A stretch of 64,000 nucleotides of DNA from Stenotrophomonas maltophilia (GTDB lineage: Bacteria; Pseudomonadota; Gammaproteobacteria; Xanthomonadales; Xanthomonadaceae), in the NCBI RefSeq assembly GCF_002799155.1, contig NZ_NERD01000002.1:3100001-3164000 (forward strand). Reading direction: 5' to 3'. The first letter of the stretch is position 1; the number at the start of each line of letters is the position of its first letter. Made by a program: the position numbers and the translations under genes. A model generated the notes under the pieces. That model was not told where the DNA came from. It did not search any database and saw only the letters and a list, made by a program, of their open reading frames with translations. This document shows, one piece after another, positions 16,372-25,067 of this stretch.

Positions 16372-17043
16372 TCACATGCGCCGCAGCATGGTCAATCCGA
16401 CCAGTCGCGAAACCACCAAAGCCACGTACATCACGCCGGAAAACTGCTCCAGCATGACCAGTGCGCGTGCCTGTGGATGCAGTGGCACCACGTCACTCAA
16501 GCCGACTCCAGACAACAAGCTGAAGCTGAGATAAAGCAGTTCCATCCAACTGCGCTGCCCGCCCCCGCCGGTGCCCTGGAAACTGCCCGGATACCACTGC
16601 TGGCACACGGCGAATGCGAATGCGAATGCCCACGCCAGCAGGGTGAAGGTCGCGCCTGCGGCGAACAGTTCGTCCCGGGTGACCTTGTGGTCCTGGAGCA
16701 TGTAGGCGATCAGGGCGCCAGCCGTATAGAAGTACAGCAGGCTCTCCAGCAACTGCGCGGTGGTCAGCAGTGCCGTGCGGTCGAGCAGAGCTCCGGCCAG
16801 CGAGAACACCACCGAGGGGATGGCCAGCAGCAGCGCCAGCCACGTACCCAGCGGACTGCGCTGGACCACCCACAGCGCCAGGCCGAGTACCGCCATGCCG
16901 AACATGCCCAGTGCCGCGCGGCCCGCGGCGGTGTCATCCAGCGCGGGATACAGCATCACCGCCAGCAACTGCGCGCCCAGCAACCAGGCCGAAGGATGGC
17001 GGCGGGCAATGGCCAGCCAACGCGTGGTCATGGCAACGGGCAT
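16372..17043 (-). CDS. Inner-membrane protein with degenerate ion-channel pore motif
   Basis: 223 residues with about five or six hydrophobic segments. Near the C-terminus a pore-like stretch, MELLYLSFSLLSGVGLSDVV, resembles the selectivity filter of two-membrane-span potassium channels (TxxTxGxGD), but the filter is altered to SGVGLSD. A final membrane helix follows (VMLEQFSGVMYVALVVSRLV), as in the ion-channel family. ATG 17043 is chosen because GGAAGGA lies just upstream; ATG 17031 is an alternative. It is flanked by a SMAG repeat and thiC. It could be a potassium or non-selective channel; function is inferred only from this motif. Confidence 0.65.
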   Translation of the reverse strand: MPVAMTTRWLAIARRHPSAWLLGAQLLAVMLYPALDDTAAGRAALGMFGMAVLGLALWVVQRSPLGTWLALLLAIPSVVFSLAGALLDRTALLTTAQLLESLLYFYTAGALIAYMLQDHKVTRDELFAAGATFTLLAWAFAFAFAVCQQWYPGSFQGTGGGGQRSWMELLYLSFSLLSGVGLSDVVPLHPQARALVMLEQFSGVMYVALVVSRLVGLTMLRRM

Positions 17044-17098
17044 GGCGTCCTTCCCTTGGGCGATGGACGGAGCATAGCGGGGTACAGCGTGATGAGCG

Positions 17099-17122
17099 GT
17101 AGTGCCGGCCAACGGCCGGCAC
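17099..17122 (+). repeat. SMAG-type GTAG palindrome
   Basis: GTAG followed by TGCCGGCC, a three-base loop and GGCCGGCA. This is a near-perfect short hairpin between the channel gene and thiC. Confidence 0.8.
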
Positions 17123-17135
17123 CCCCGTTTCCGCA

Positions 17136-19157
<2,022 letters not shown>

Positions 19158-19205
19158 TCTTGATGTGCATTAGAGCACAGAAAGCGCTTGGCCCCAGTAC
19201 CGCTC

Positions 19206-19224
19206 ATCCACGCCCGGCGTGGAT
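19206..19224. repeat. Short palindrome ATCCACGC/GCGTGGAT
   Basis: ATCCACGC pairs with GCGTGGAT around CCG, the same stem as the SMAG repeats at 46814 and 47285 but without a GTAG end. It lies between the TPP riboswitch and the BCCT gene. The rest of 19160-19409 shows no gene; a frame opening at 19270 is out of phase with the transporter and has no supporting features. Confidence 0.55.
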
Positions 19225-19409
19225 CTGCCGCACTGGCTTTAACGGAACCATGACATCGCGTTCAGTAACGTGCACGCGCATCGTGTCGCTGCGACCGGTG
19301 TTTCCTTCGCCGTCTTCGCGGCCCCTGCCCGGCTCGTGCTGCATGCCGCCGGCCCTTCGCTGCAAGCTCTGCTCGCTCCCCTCAATCCCTTGATCGGAGA
19401 AGCTCCTTC

Positions 19410-20987
19410 ATGGTGTTTCGCGTTTCCATCGCACTGGTCCTGCTGCTGGTGCTGCTTGCCGGTGTTGCACCGGGCCCCTTCAATGCCGTGGTGCAGTCGA
19501 TGCTGGCAGAAGTCATCCGCAGCGTCGGCTGGCTGTACCTGCTGGTGGTGTTCCTGGCCCTGGTGTTCCTGATGTACCTGGCCTTCGGCCGCTTCGGCAA
19601 CCTGCGCATCGGTGGCGAAGACGCCGAGCCCGAGTTCTCGCGGGCCAGCTGGATGTCGATGCTGTTCGCCGCCGGCATGGGCATCGGCCTGGTGTTCTGG
19701 GGCGCCGCCGAACCCATCTCGCACTTCAGCAAGCCACCGGAAGGGCTTGCTCCGCAGAGCATGGATGCGGCACGCGCCTCGATACGCTATGCATTCTTCC
19801 ACTGGGGCCTGCACCCGTGGGCCATCTACGCGCTGATCGGCCTGGCGATGGCCTGGTTCCAGTTCAACCGCAACGGCCGCGGCCTGGTCAGCGACATGCT
19901 GCAGCCGATCATCGGCCGCCACCATCGCGGCTGGACCGGGCGCGTGGTCAACATCGCGGCAGTGGTCGCCACGGCGATCGGTGTCGCGACTACGCTGGGC
20001 TTCGGCACCATCCAGATCGCCGCCGGCATCGAGCGCGTGTTCGGCGTGCAGGCTACCGTCGCAGTACAGATGACCATCATTGCGGTCGCCTTCGTGCTGT
20101 ACATGGCGTCCACCGCCAGTGGCGTGGAGCGAGGTGTGAAATGGCTGTCCAACTTCAACCTGGCGTTGGCTGCCCTGCTGGCAGCCATCCTGCTGGTGCT
20201 GGGGCCGACCGGCTTCATCTTCGATACGTTCACCACCACGCTGGGCTCCTACCTCAACCAGCTGGTGACGATGAGCCTGCGCATGTCACCGTTCTCCGGC
20301 AGCACCTGGGTGGCGGACTGGACGATCTTCTACTGGGCCTGGTGGATCTCGTGGGCACCGTTCGTAGGGTCGTTCATCGCACGCATCTCTCGCGGGCGCA
20401 GCGTGCGCGAGTTCGTGATCGGCGTGGTGCTCGCGCCGACACTGCTGGGCTTCTTCTGGTTCGCGGTATTCGGCGGCACCGCGCTGTGGGCGCAGATCTT
20501 CGGCCATGCCGATCTGGTGCAGGCGCTGGGCAACGGCTACGAGACGGTGCTGTTCACGCTGTTCGACAGCATGCCGCTGCCGCTGCTGCTGTCGTGCATC
20601 GCACTGGTACTGCTGATGATCTTCTTCGTGACCTCGGCCGACTCGGCGGTGCTGGTGCTGGCCAGCATGTCCACTGACGAAGCAGGCGATCCTCCGTTGA
20701 AGCGCAAGCTGGCCTGGGGCATCGCGGTGGCGTTGATCGCAGCGGCGTTGCTGCTGGCCGGTGGCCTGGATGCACTGCAGGGCATGATCACGATCGCGGC
20801 GTTGCCATTCGCGCTGCTGATGGTGCTGGTGATGGTGTCGCTGTACCGGGTGCTGGACCAGGAGTACACGCGTGAGCGGCGGCAGGCGCAGCGCCAGCGG
20901 CACATGATCGATGCCTGGATCGCACGCGAGATGGCGGCGCAGGAGGAGACCCAGGCGGAGGCCGCGCGCGCGCACGATCAGGATTGA
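19410..20987 (+). CDS. BCCT-family betaine/choline/carnitine transporter
   Basis: 525 residues with about twelve membrane spans. Family signatures are present: YLAFGRFGNLRIGGEDAEPE, then SWMSMLFAAGMGIGLVFWGA (the Gly-rich TM3 substrate path), FFHWGLHPWAIYALIGLAM (TM4), TIFYWAWWISWAPFVGSFIA (TM8) and IFFVTSADSAVLVLASMST. The aromatic TM4/TM8 residues fit a quaternary ammonium pocket. BCCT carriers use Na+ or H+ to import osmoprotectants or choline. The charged C-terminal tail (about 45 residues, Arg/Gln/Glu rich) may sense osmotic strength as in BetP/BetT. No bet genes are adjacent, so the exact substrate is open. Confidence 0.92.
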   Translation: MVFRVSIALVLLLVLLAGVAPGPFNAVVQSMLAEVIRSVGWLYLLVVFLALVFLMYLAFGRFGNLRIGGEDAEPEFSRASWMSMLFAAGMGIGLVFWGAAEPISHFSKPPEGLAPQSMDAARASIRYAFFHWGLHPWAIYALIGLAMAWFQFNRNGRGLVSDMLQPIIGRHHRGWTGRVVNIAAVVATAIGVATTLGFGTIQIAAGIERVFGVQATVAVQMTIIAVAFVLYMASTASGVERGVKWLSNFNLALAALLAAILLVLGPTGFIFDTFTTTLGSYLNQLVTMSLRMSPFSGSTWVADWTIFYWAWWISWAPFVGSFIARISRGRSVREFVIGVVLAPTLLGFFWFAVFGGTALWAQIFGHADLVQALGNGYETVLFTLFDSMPLPLLLSCIALVLLMIFFVTSADSAVLVLASMSTDEAGDPPLKRKLAWGIAVALIAAALLLAGGLDALQGMITIAALPFALLMVLVMVSLYRVLDQEYTRERRQAQRQRHMIDAWIAREMAAQEETQAEAARAHDQD

Positions 20988-21076
20988 GGGGGTTTTGCAG
21001 CCTGCGGCTGCACTGCTTTTCTCAAGCAACAGCAACAGCAACTTCAACGGCGGCTCTGGGTTGCTGTTGGTTGGGC

Positions 21077-21174
21077 GGGTCGGTGTGGGCCGGCAGGACA
21101 CGCCGTAAACCCGTCCCTGGGGGCTCGATGGCGCCATCCATGGCGCCAACGGTCCTGCCGGCCCACACCGACCC
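21077..21174 (+). repeat. Cruciform element A (forward)
   Basis: A perfect 23-bp inverted repeat: the left arm 21077-21099 begins GGGTCGGTGTGGGCC and the right arm is 21152-21174. It encloses a ~50-base centre that includes ACGCCGTAAACCCGTCCCTG and an inner GGCGCC-ATCCAT-GGCGCC hairpin. The centre is related to those of elements B, C and D; the arms are not. Confidence 0.85.
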
Positions 21175-21246
21175 ACCCCCGACAGTTTCCGTGTGACGGT
21201 GGGTTTTCCACGCCATGCGTGGATGAGGTGTATCGGAAAACAGGAA

Positions 21247-21287
21247 GGGGTCGGATCCGTTTTCCTTTGGAAAACGGATCCGCCCCC
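21247..21287. repeat. GGGGTC...CCCCC palindromic repeat, copy 2
   Basis: GGGGTCGGATCCGTTTTCC is mirrored by GGAAAACGGATCCGCCCCC around a 3-base centre. Same family as 1835-1874 and 35654-35694. Confidence 0.8.
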
Positions 21288-21302
21288 AACCCAAAGCGCG
21301 CG

Positions 21303-21428
21303 GCTGTTGCCTTTGCTCTTGCTGTTGCCTTTGCTCTTGCTGTTGCCTTTGCTCTTGCTGTTGCCTTTGCTCTTGCTGTTGCCTTTGCTCTTGCTGTTGC
21401 CTTTGCTCTTGCTGTTGCCTTTGCTCTT
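21303..21428. repeat. Seven perfect tandem copies of an 18-bp unit
   Basis: The unit is GCTGTTGCCTTTGCTCTT, repeated seven times without a mismatch. It breaks into three hexamers of the pattern GCYNTT (GCTGTT, GCCTTT, GCTCTT), suggesting a hexamer origin. All three plus-strand frames stay open through it, which explains the spurious long reading frames. Perfect identity suggests recent expansion and likely length variation between strains. Confidence 0.97.
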
Positions 21429-21476
21429 GCTCTTCTTTTTTCTTTTCCTGCGGTGACGGACACGGAAACTGTCCGT

Positions 21477-21580
21477 GGCCGGGCGGGTGGGTTGGCTGGG
21501 GGCGTGAGCCGCATGGATGCGGCGACCGAGCCTACAGGGACGTATTCACGGCGTCCCCCAGACAATCCACCCGCCCGGCC
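21477..21580 (-). repeat. Cruciform element C (reverse)
   Basis: 26-base arms (21477-21502 and 21555-21580) pair at 24 of 26 positions; the left arm begins GGCCGGGCGGGTGGG. Read on the minus strand the centre contains ACGCCGTGAATACGTCCCTG and GCCGCATCCATGCGGC, and it includes GTAGGCTCGG, a GTAG start like that of SMAG repeats. Confidence 0.85.
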
Positions 21581-21645
21581 CAATCACGCAATCCAGCTTC
21601 TAAACCGACACCGCAGAGGGGGCTCAGCCTGGTGGGCGGGAAACT

Positions 21646-23439
21646 TCAATACCCCGCCGCCTGCCCATCCTTGCGGCTCTCCGAGGCACCGTAGTAAACC
21701 CCGGTGTCGGGATCACGCATGATCGCCTGGTACCCGCCATAGGGACCATCGGCAAACACGATGCGATGCCCCTTGCGCATCAGCGCACGCACTGTTTCAT
21801 ACGGGAACCCGGTTTCCAGATTCACCTCGCCGCCATCGGACATTGCCGTAGCCTGCCCGGTCGGTTCGGTCGAGCCTTCGTGCTGGATGCGCGGCGCATC
21901 ACCGGCTTCCTGCAGATTCATCCCGAAGTCCACCAGGTTCATCACGATCTGCGCATGACCCTGCGGCTGCATCGCGCCGCCCATCACGCCGAAGCTGGCA
22001 TACGGCTTGCCACCCTTGGTGATGAAGGCCGGGATGATGGTCTGGAACGGCCGCTTGCCCGGTGCGTAGCCGTTGGGATGGTTCTTCTGCAGCACGAACA
22101 TCTCGCCACGGTCCTGCAGGATGAAGCCCAGCCCCGGCGGCGCCATGCCACTGCCCATGCCGCGGTAGTTGGACTGGATCAGTGACACCATCATGCCGTC
22201 GGCGTCGGCCACGGTCATGTAGATCGTGTCGCCCTCTTCCAGCTGCTTCGGCGTCCCCGGCTGCACTTCCTTCAGCGCTTTGTCCATCGAGATCAGCGCG
22301 CGGCGCTGTGCGGCGTATTCCTTGGAGATCAGCTTCTGCACCGGCGCCGGCTGGAACGCCATGTCGGCATAGAAGCGCGCACGGTCGGCAAAGGCCAGCT
22401 TCTTCGCTTCAACGAACAGGTGCACGTGCTCCGGTGAACCGAACGGGATCTTGGAGAAGTCGTAGCCCTCCAGCACGTTGAGGATCTGCAGCGCAGCGAT
22501 GCCCTGGCTGTTCGGTGGCAGTTCCCATACGTCGTAGCCACGGTAGTTGCTGCTGACCGGTTCGACCCACTCACCGTTGTGGTCGGCCATGTCCTGGTAG
22601 CTCAGGTAGCCACCATTGGCCTTGAAGTAGTCGCCGATGGTACGGGCGATGTCACCCTTGTAGAAAGCGTCGCGCCCGCCGTCGGCGATCTTCTGCAGCG
22701 TGCTGGCCAGGTTCGGGTTCTTCCACATCTCGCCCTTGCGCGGGGCGTGGCCGTTGATCGTGAACTGCTCCTTGAAGCCCGGGTACTGCGACAGTTTGGG
22801 CACCGAGCGGTCCCAGTAGTAGGCGATCACCTCGGCCACCGGGTGGCCCTCGCGGGCATAGCGGATGGCCGGCGCCAGGTTGTCCGCCATCGGCTTGCGG
22901 CCGAAGCGGTCGTGCAGCGCGAACCAGCCATCGACCGCGCCGGGCACGGACACCGGCAGCGGGCCGGTAGCCGGGATGTCCTTCAGGCCACGACGCTGGA
23001 ACTCGGCCAGGGTCAGCGACTTCGGCGAGCGGCCCGAGCCGTTGTAGCCATAGAGCTTCTGCGTCTTCGGGTCCCAGACGATGGCGAACAGGTCACCACC
23101 GATGCCGTTGCCGGTGGGCTCCATCAGGCCGAGCGCGGCGTTGGCGGCAATCGCCGCGTCCACGGCCGAGCCACCGCCCTTCATCACGTCCAGCGCAATC
23201 TGGGTGGCCAGTGGCTGCGAGGTGGCGGCCATCGCATGCGGGGCGATCACCTCCGAACGGGTGGCGAAGGTGTGACCGGTGATGCGGTCGGCGGCAAAGG
23301 ACAGCGCGGGCACGGCAGCCAGCACGGCGGCGGCGAGCAGGGAACGGGCAAGGCGTCGGGACACGGTCGGGTTCCGATGGAAGGGTGGTTCCCCGATCTT
23401 CGCCGCTGCAGCCTTCACGCGGTATCGGGCAGAGGTCAT
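21646..23439 (-). CDS. ggt: Gamma-glutamyltransferase / glutathione hydrolase
   Basis: 597 residues. This periplasmic enzyme is made as a precursor that cleaves itself before a catalytic Thr. The expected nucleophile is Thr405 in [15 protein letters not shown], splitting a large and a small subunit. The N-terminal export signal is about residues 26-50 ([20 protein letters not shown]). Other conserved stretches are [39 protein letters not shown] and [12 protein letters not shown]. The start may be ATG 23439 (an AGGA lies upstream) or an internal GTG near residue 26, which would give a more standard signal peptide. It is divergent from the ilv operon leader. It supports glutathione and gamma-glutamyl peptide use. 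Confidence 0.93.
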   Translation of the reverse strand: MTSARYRVKAAAAKIGEPPFHRNPTVSRRLARSLLAAAVLAAVPALSFAADRITGHTFATRSEVIAPHAMAATSQPLATQIALDVMKGGGSAVDAAIAANAALGLMEPTGNGIGGDLFAIVWDPKTQKLYGYNGSGRSPKSLTLAEFQRRGLKDIPATGPLPVSVPGAVDGWFALHDRFGRKPMADNLAPAIRYAREGHPVAEVIAYYWDRSVPKLSQYPGFKEQFTINGHAPRKGEMWKNPNLASTLQKIADGGRDAFYKGDIARTIGDYFKANGGYLSYQDMADHNGEWVEPVSSNYRGYDVWELPPNSQGIAALQILNVLEGYDFSKIPFGSPEHVHLFVEAKKLAFADRARFYADMAFQPAPVQKLISKEYAAQRRALISMDKALKEVQPGTPKQLEEGDTIYMTVADADGMMVSLIQSNYRGMGSGMAPPGLGFILQDRGEMFVLQKNHPNGYAPGKRPFQTIIPAFITKGGKPYASFGVMGGAMQPQGHAQIVMNLVDFGMNLQEAGDAPRIQHEGSTEPTGQATAMSDGGEVNLETGFPYETVRALMRKGHRIVFADGPYGGYQAIMRDPDTGVYYGASESRKDGQAAGY

Positions 23440-23586
23440 GGGCGTTGATCCTGGGGTGGGTGCGGAACACGGTCCGCCCCACCAAGGCCAAAATCCGCCG
23501 GATTCCGCGCAAAAGCGGCCCTGAAAGGAGTGAATTCGGGTTCACCGAATCACTTTCAGCGGCAACCATCCTTGTGCCACAAGCGA

Positions 23587-23637
23587 TTGCGCTGGATGCA
23601 GCGGAAACCGATAAAAAATCCGTTGCGAGGGTTGACA
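23587..23637 (+). promoter_or_regulatory. Probable ilv-leu operon promoter region
   Basis: TTGCGC (23587-23592) and GATAAA (23610-23615) have 17-base spacing and precede the first leader peptide by about 50 bases. A perfect -35-like TTGACA occurs at 23632-23637 but has no convincing -10 partner at 16-18 bases. Which one is used cannot be decided from sequence. Confidence 0.4.
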
Positions 23638-23668
23638 TCGCCGAAACGGCTGTGTTTCTCTCGATCAC

Positions 23669-23797
23669 ATGCTGCAACACAACACGCCACCGCGAACCCA
23701 CATCGAAGCCGCCGACATCGGCGCCGCATCGCTGCGTTCGATTCTTGTGCTCGTACTTATTACCCAACCCACAGGTGCGGGACGAGCCAGCGTGTAA
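23669..23797 (+). CDS. ilv operon leader peptide 1 (Ile/Leu/Val-rich)
   Basis: A 42-codon reading frame whose middle reads SILVLVLIT, followed by [10 protein letters not shown] and a TAA stop. The run of Ile, Leu, Val and Thr codons (about 23741-23764) is the classic control-codon block of ilv attenuators. GCTCGT (23749-23754) inside it pairs with ACGAGC (23782-23787) as a pause hairpin. Stalling there would free GGTGCGGG (23774-23781) to pair with the left arm of the terminator at 23827. The peptide itself is not expected to have a function. Confidence 0.88.
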   Translation: MLQHNTPPRTHIEAADIGAASLRSILVLVLITQPTGAGRASV

Positions 23798-23826
23798 GCA
23801 ACAAACACACCGGAACTCTTCAAAAA

Positions 23827-23854
23827 CCCGCACCCACCCCGGTGCGGGTTTTTT
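23827..23854 (+). terminator. Attenuator 1 of the ilv-leu operon
   Basis: CCCGCACC (23827-23834) pairs with GGTGCGGG (23841-23848), followed by six T. The same octamer GGTGCGGG occurs at 23774-23781 inside leader peptide 1 and can take the left arm instead, giving an antiterminator. Thus the 1:2, 2:3 and 3:4 pairings needed for translation-controlled attenuation are all present. Confidence 0.9.
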
Positions 23855-23886
23855 CATTTCAGAACCTGGTTTCAGACGCAACCACC

Positions 23887-23988
23887 ATGCACAACGCCCA
23901 ACGCAACACCCGGACCCACACCACCACGACGCCTCGTGGTGGCTGTGCCTGTGCGATGCGCGGCGCCTCCTCCACCGCTTTCCCCTGA
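23887..23988 (+). CDS. Possible leader peptide 2 (Thr-rich)
   Basis: A 33-codon frame, [20 protein letters not shown] followed by [13 protein letters not shown] and a stop. Six Thr codons lie in eight positions. The Thr codons overlap CCACCACGA (23921-23929), which pairs perfectly with TCGTGGTGG (23934-23942), and a terminator follows at 23990. Threonine as the signal would make sense because ilvA, the threonine dehydratase, is in this operon. The weak point is the lack of a clear ribosome site (ACGCAACCACC upstream). Confidence 0.6.
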   Translation: MHNAQRNTRTHTTTTPRGGCACAMRGASSTAFP

Positions 23989-23989
23989 C

Positions 23990-24029
23990 CGGCCGGCACG
24001 TCACCTCGACGACCGGCCGTTCTTTTTTC
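23990..24029 (+). terminator. Attenuator 2 of the ilv-leu operon
   Basis: CGGCCGG (23990-23996) pairs with CCGGCCG (24013-24019), with CGTC/GACG extending the stem inside, followed by TTCTTTTTT. A competing pairing exists: GGTG-gct-GTGCC (23938-23949) with GGCAC-gt-CACC (23995-24005), which would break the terminator. It ends 25 bases before the ilvC start. Confidence 0.8.
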
Positions 24030-24053
24030 TTCCCACCGCAAGGAACCTCCCCC

Positions 24054-25028
24054 ATGAGCACCAACGACCTGCCCCAGACCAAGATCGCCGTCATCGGCTA
24101 CGGCAGCCAGGGCCGCGCCCACGCACTGAACCTGCGCGAATCCGGCTTCGACGTGGTGGTAGGCCTGCGTCCGGGCGGCCCGACCGAGGTCAAGGCACAG
24201 GCCGATGGCTTCACCGTGAAAGCACCGGCCGACGCAGTGAAGGATGCGGACCTGGTTGCCGTGCTGACGCCGGACATGGTGCAGAAGAAGCTCTACGACG
24301 ACGTGCTGGCTGCGAACATGAAACAGGGTGCGGTGCTGTTGTTCGCGCACGGCCTGAACGTGCACTTCGACATGATCAAGCCGCGCGAGGACCTGGACGT
24401 GGTGCTGGTCGCGCCCAAGGGACCGGGTGCGCTGGTGCGCCGCGAGTATGAAATCGGCCGTGGCGTGCCGTGCATCTGGGCGGTCTACCAGGACAAGAGC
24501 GGCAAGGCGGCCGAGTACGCCCTGGCCTATGCGGCCGGCCTCGGCGGTGCACGCGCCAACCTGATCCAGACGACCTTCAAGGAAGAGACCGAGACCGATC
24601 TGTTCGGCGAACAGGCGGTGCTGTGCGGCGGTGCCTCGGCGCTGGTGCAGGCCGGTTTCGAGACGCTGGTCGAGGCCGGCTACCAGCCCGAGATCGCCTA
24701 CTACGAAGTGCTGCACGAACTGAAGCTGATCGTCGACCTGTTCTACGAAGGTGGCATCTCGCGCATGCTGGAGTTCATCTCCGAAACCGCGCAGTACGGC
24801 GACTACGTCAGTGGCCCGCGGGTGATCGACGCCGGCACCAAGGCGCGCATGAAGGAGGTCCTGAAGGACATCCAGGACGGCACCTTCACCAAGAACTGGG
24901 TGGCCGAGTACGAAGCGGGCCTGCCGAACTACAACAGGTTCAAGCAGGCCGACCTGGAGCACCCGATCGAAAAGGTGGGCAAGGAACTGCGCGCCAAGAT
25001 GGTCTGGTTGCAAGGACAGGCCGCGTAA
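24054..25028 (+). CDS. ilvC: Ketol-acid reductoisomerase (class I)
   Basis: 324 residues, the short class I form. It converts acetolactate or acetohydroxybutyrate to the dihydroxy acid with NADPH, the second common step to valine, leucine and isoleucine. The dinucleotide motif is [20 protein letters not shown]. Metal and substrate residues lie in [35 protein letters not shown] and [18 protein letters not shown] good ribosome site (AAGGAACC) precedes ATG 24054. It is the first structural gene of the operon, after two attenuators; ilvG follows after 39 bases. Confidence 0.97.
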   Translation: MSTNDLPQTKIAVIGYGSQGRAHALNLRESGFDVVVGLRPGGPTEVKAQADGFTVKAPADAVKDADLVAVLTPDMVQKKLYDDVLAANMKQGAVLLFAHGLNVHFDMIKPREDLDVVLVAPKGPGALVRREYEIGRGVPCIWAVYQDKSGKAAEYALAYAAGLGGARANLIQTTFKEETETDLFGEQAVLCGGASALVQAGFETLVEAGYQPEIAYYEVLHELKLIVDLFYEGGISRMLEFISETAQYGDYVSGPRVIDAGTKARMKEVLKDIQDGTFTKNWVAEYEAGLPNYNRFKQADLEHPIEKVGKELRAKMVWLQGQAA

Positions 25029-25067
25029 CCGCGCGGCCCTCCCCCACCCGCTTTGCAAGGTTCCCCC

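Larger units (their letters stand above)
20988..21645. repeat. Repeat island 1: concentric inverted repeats between convergent genes
   Basis: This gene-free stretch between the BCCT gene (plus) and ggt (minus) is a nested dyad centred near 21328. It holds cruciform A (21077-21174), a 14-base arm GACAGTTTCCGTGT (21181-21194) mirrored exactly at 21460-21473, a GGGGTC palindrome (21247-21287), an 18-bp x 7 array (21303-21428) and cruciform C (21477-21580). Long open frames through the array encode only low-complexity Leu/Pro or Ala/Arg/Lys repeats and are not taken as genes. The architecture matches island 2 at 63009-63528. Confidence 0.85.

Noticed and set aside
19270-19572. Alternative N-terminal extension of the BCCT transporter
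   Set aside because: The frame is different from that of the transporter, and the frame starting at 19410 already holds a complete TM1-TM2, so no frameshift is needed.
21026-21069. AGCAACAGCAACAGCAAC stretch as a CRISPR-like or tandem repeat
   Set aside because: Only a short AGCAAC run with a partial inverse copy; no spaced repeats, and no CRISPR array is present anywhere in the window.
21193-21583. Long frames on both strands through the 18-bp array encoding Leu/Pro-rich or Ala-Arg-Lys repeats
   Set aside because: They exist only because the repeat unit is a multiple of three and lacks stops; there is no ribosome site, no domain and no conservation argument.
23632-23660. TTGACA as the definite ilv promoter
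   Set aside because: No acceptable -10 sequence at 16-18 bases (TTTCTC or GTTTCT); kept only as a possibility.
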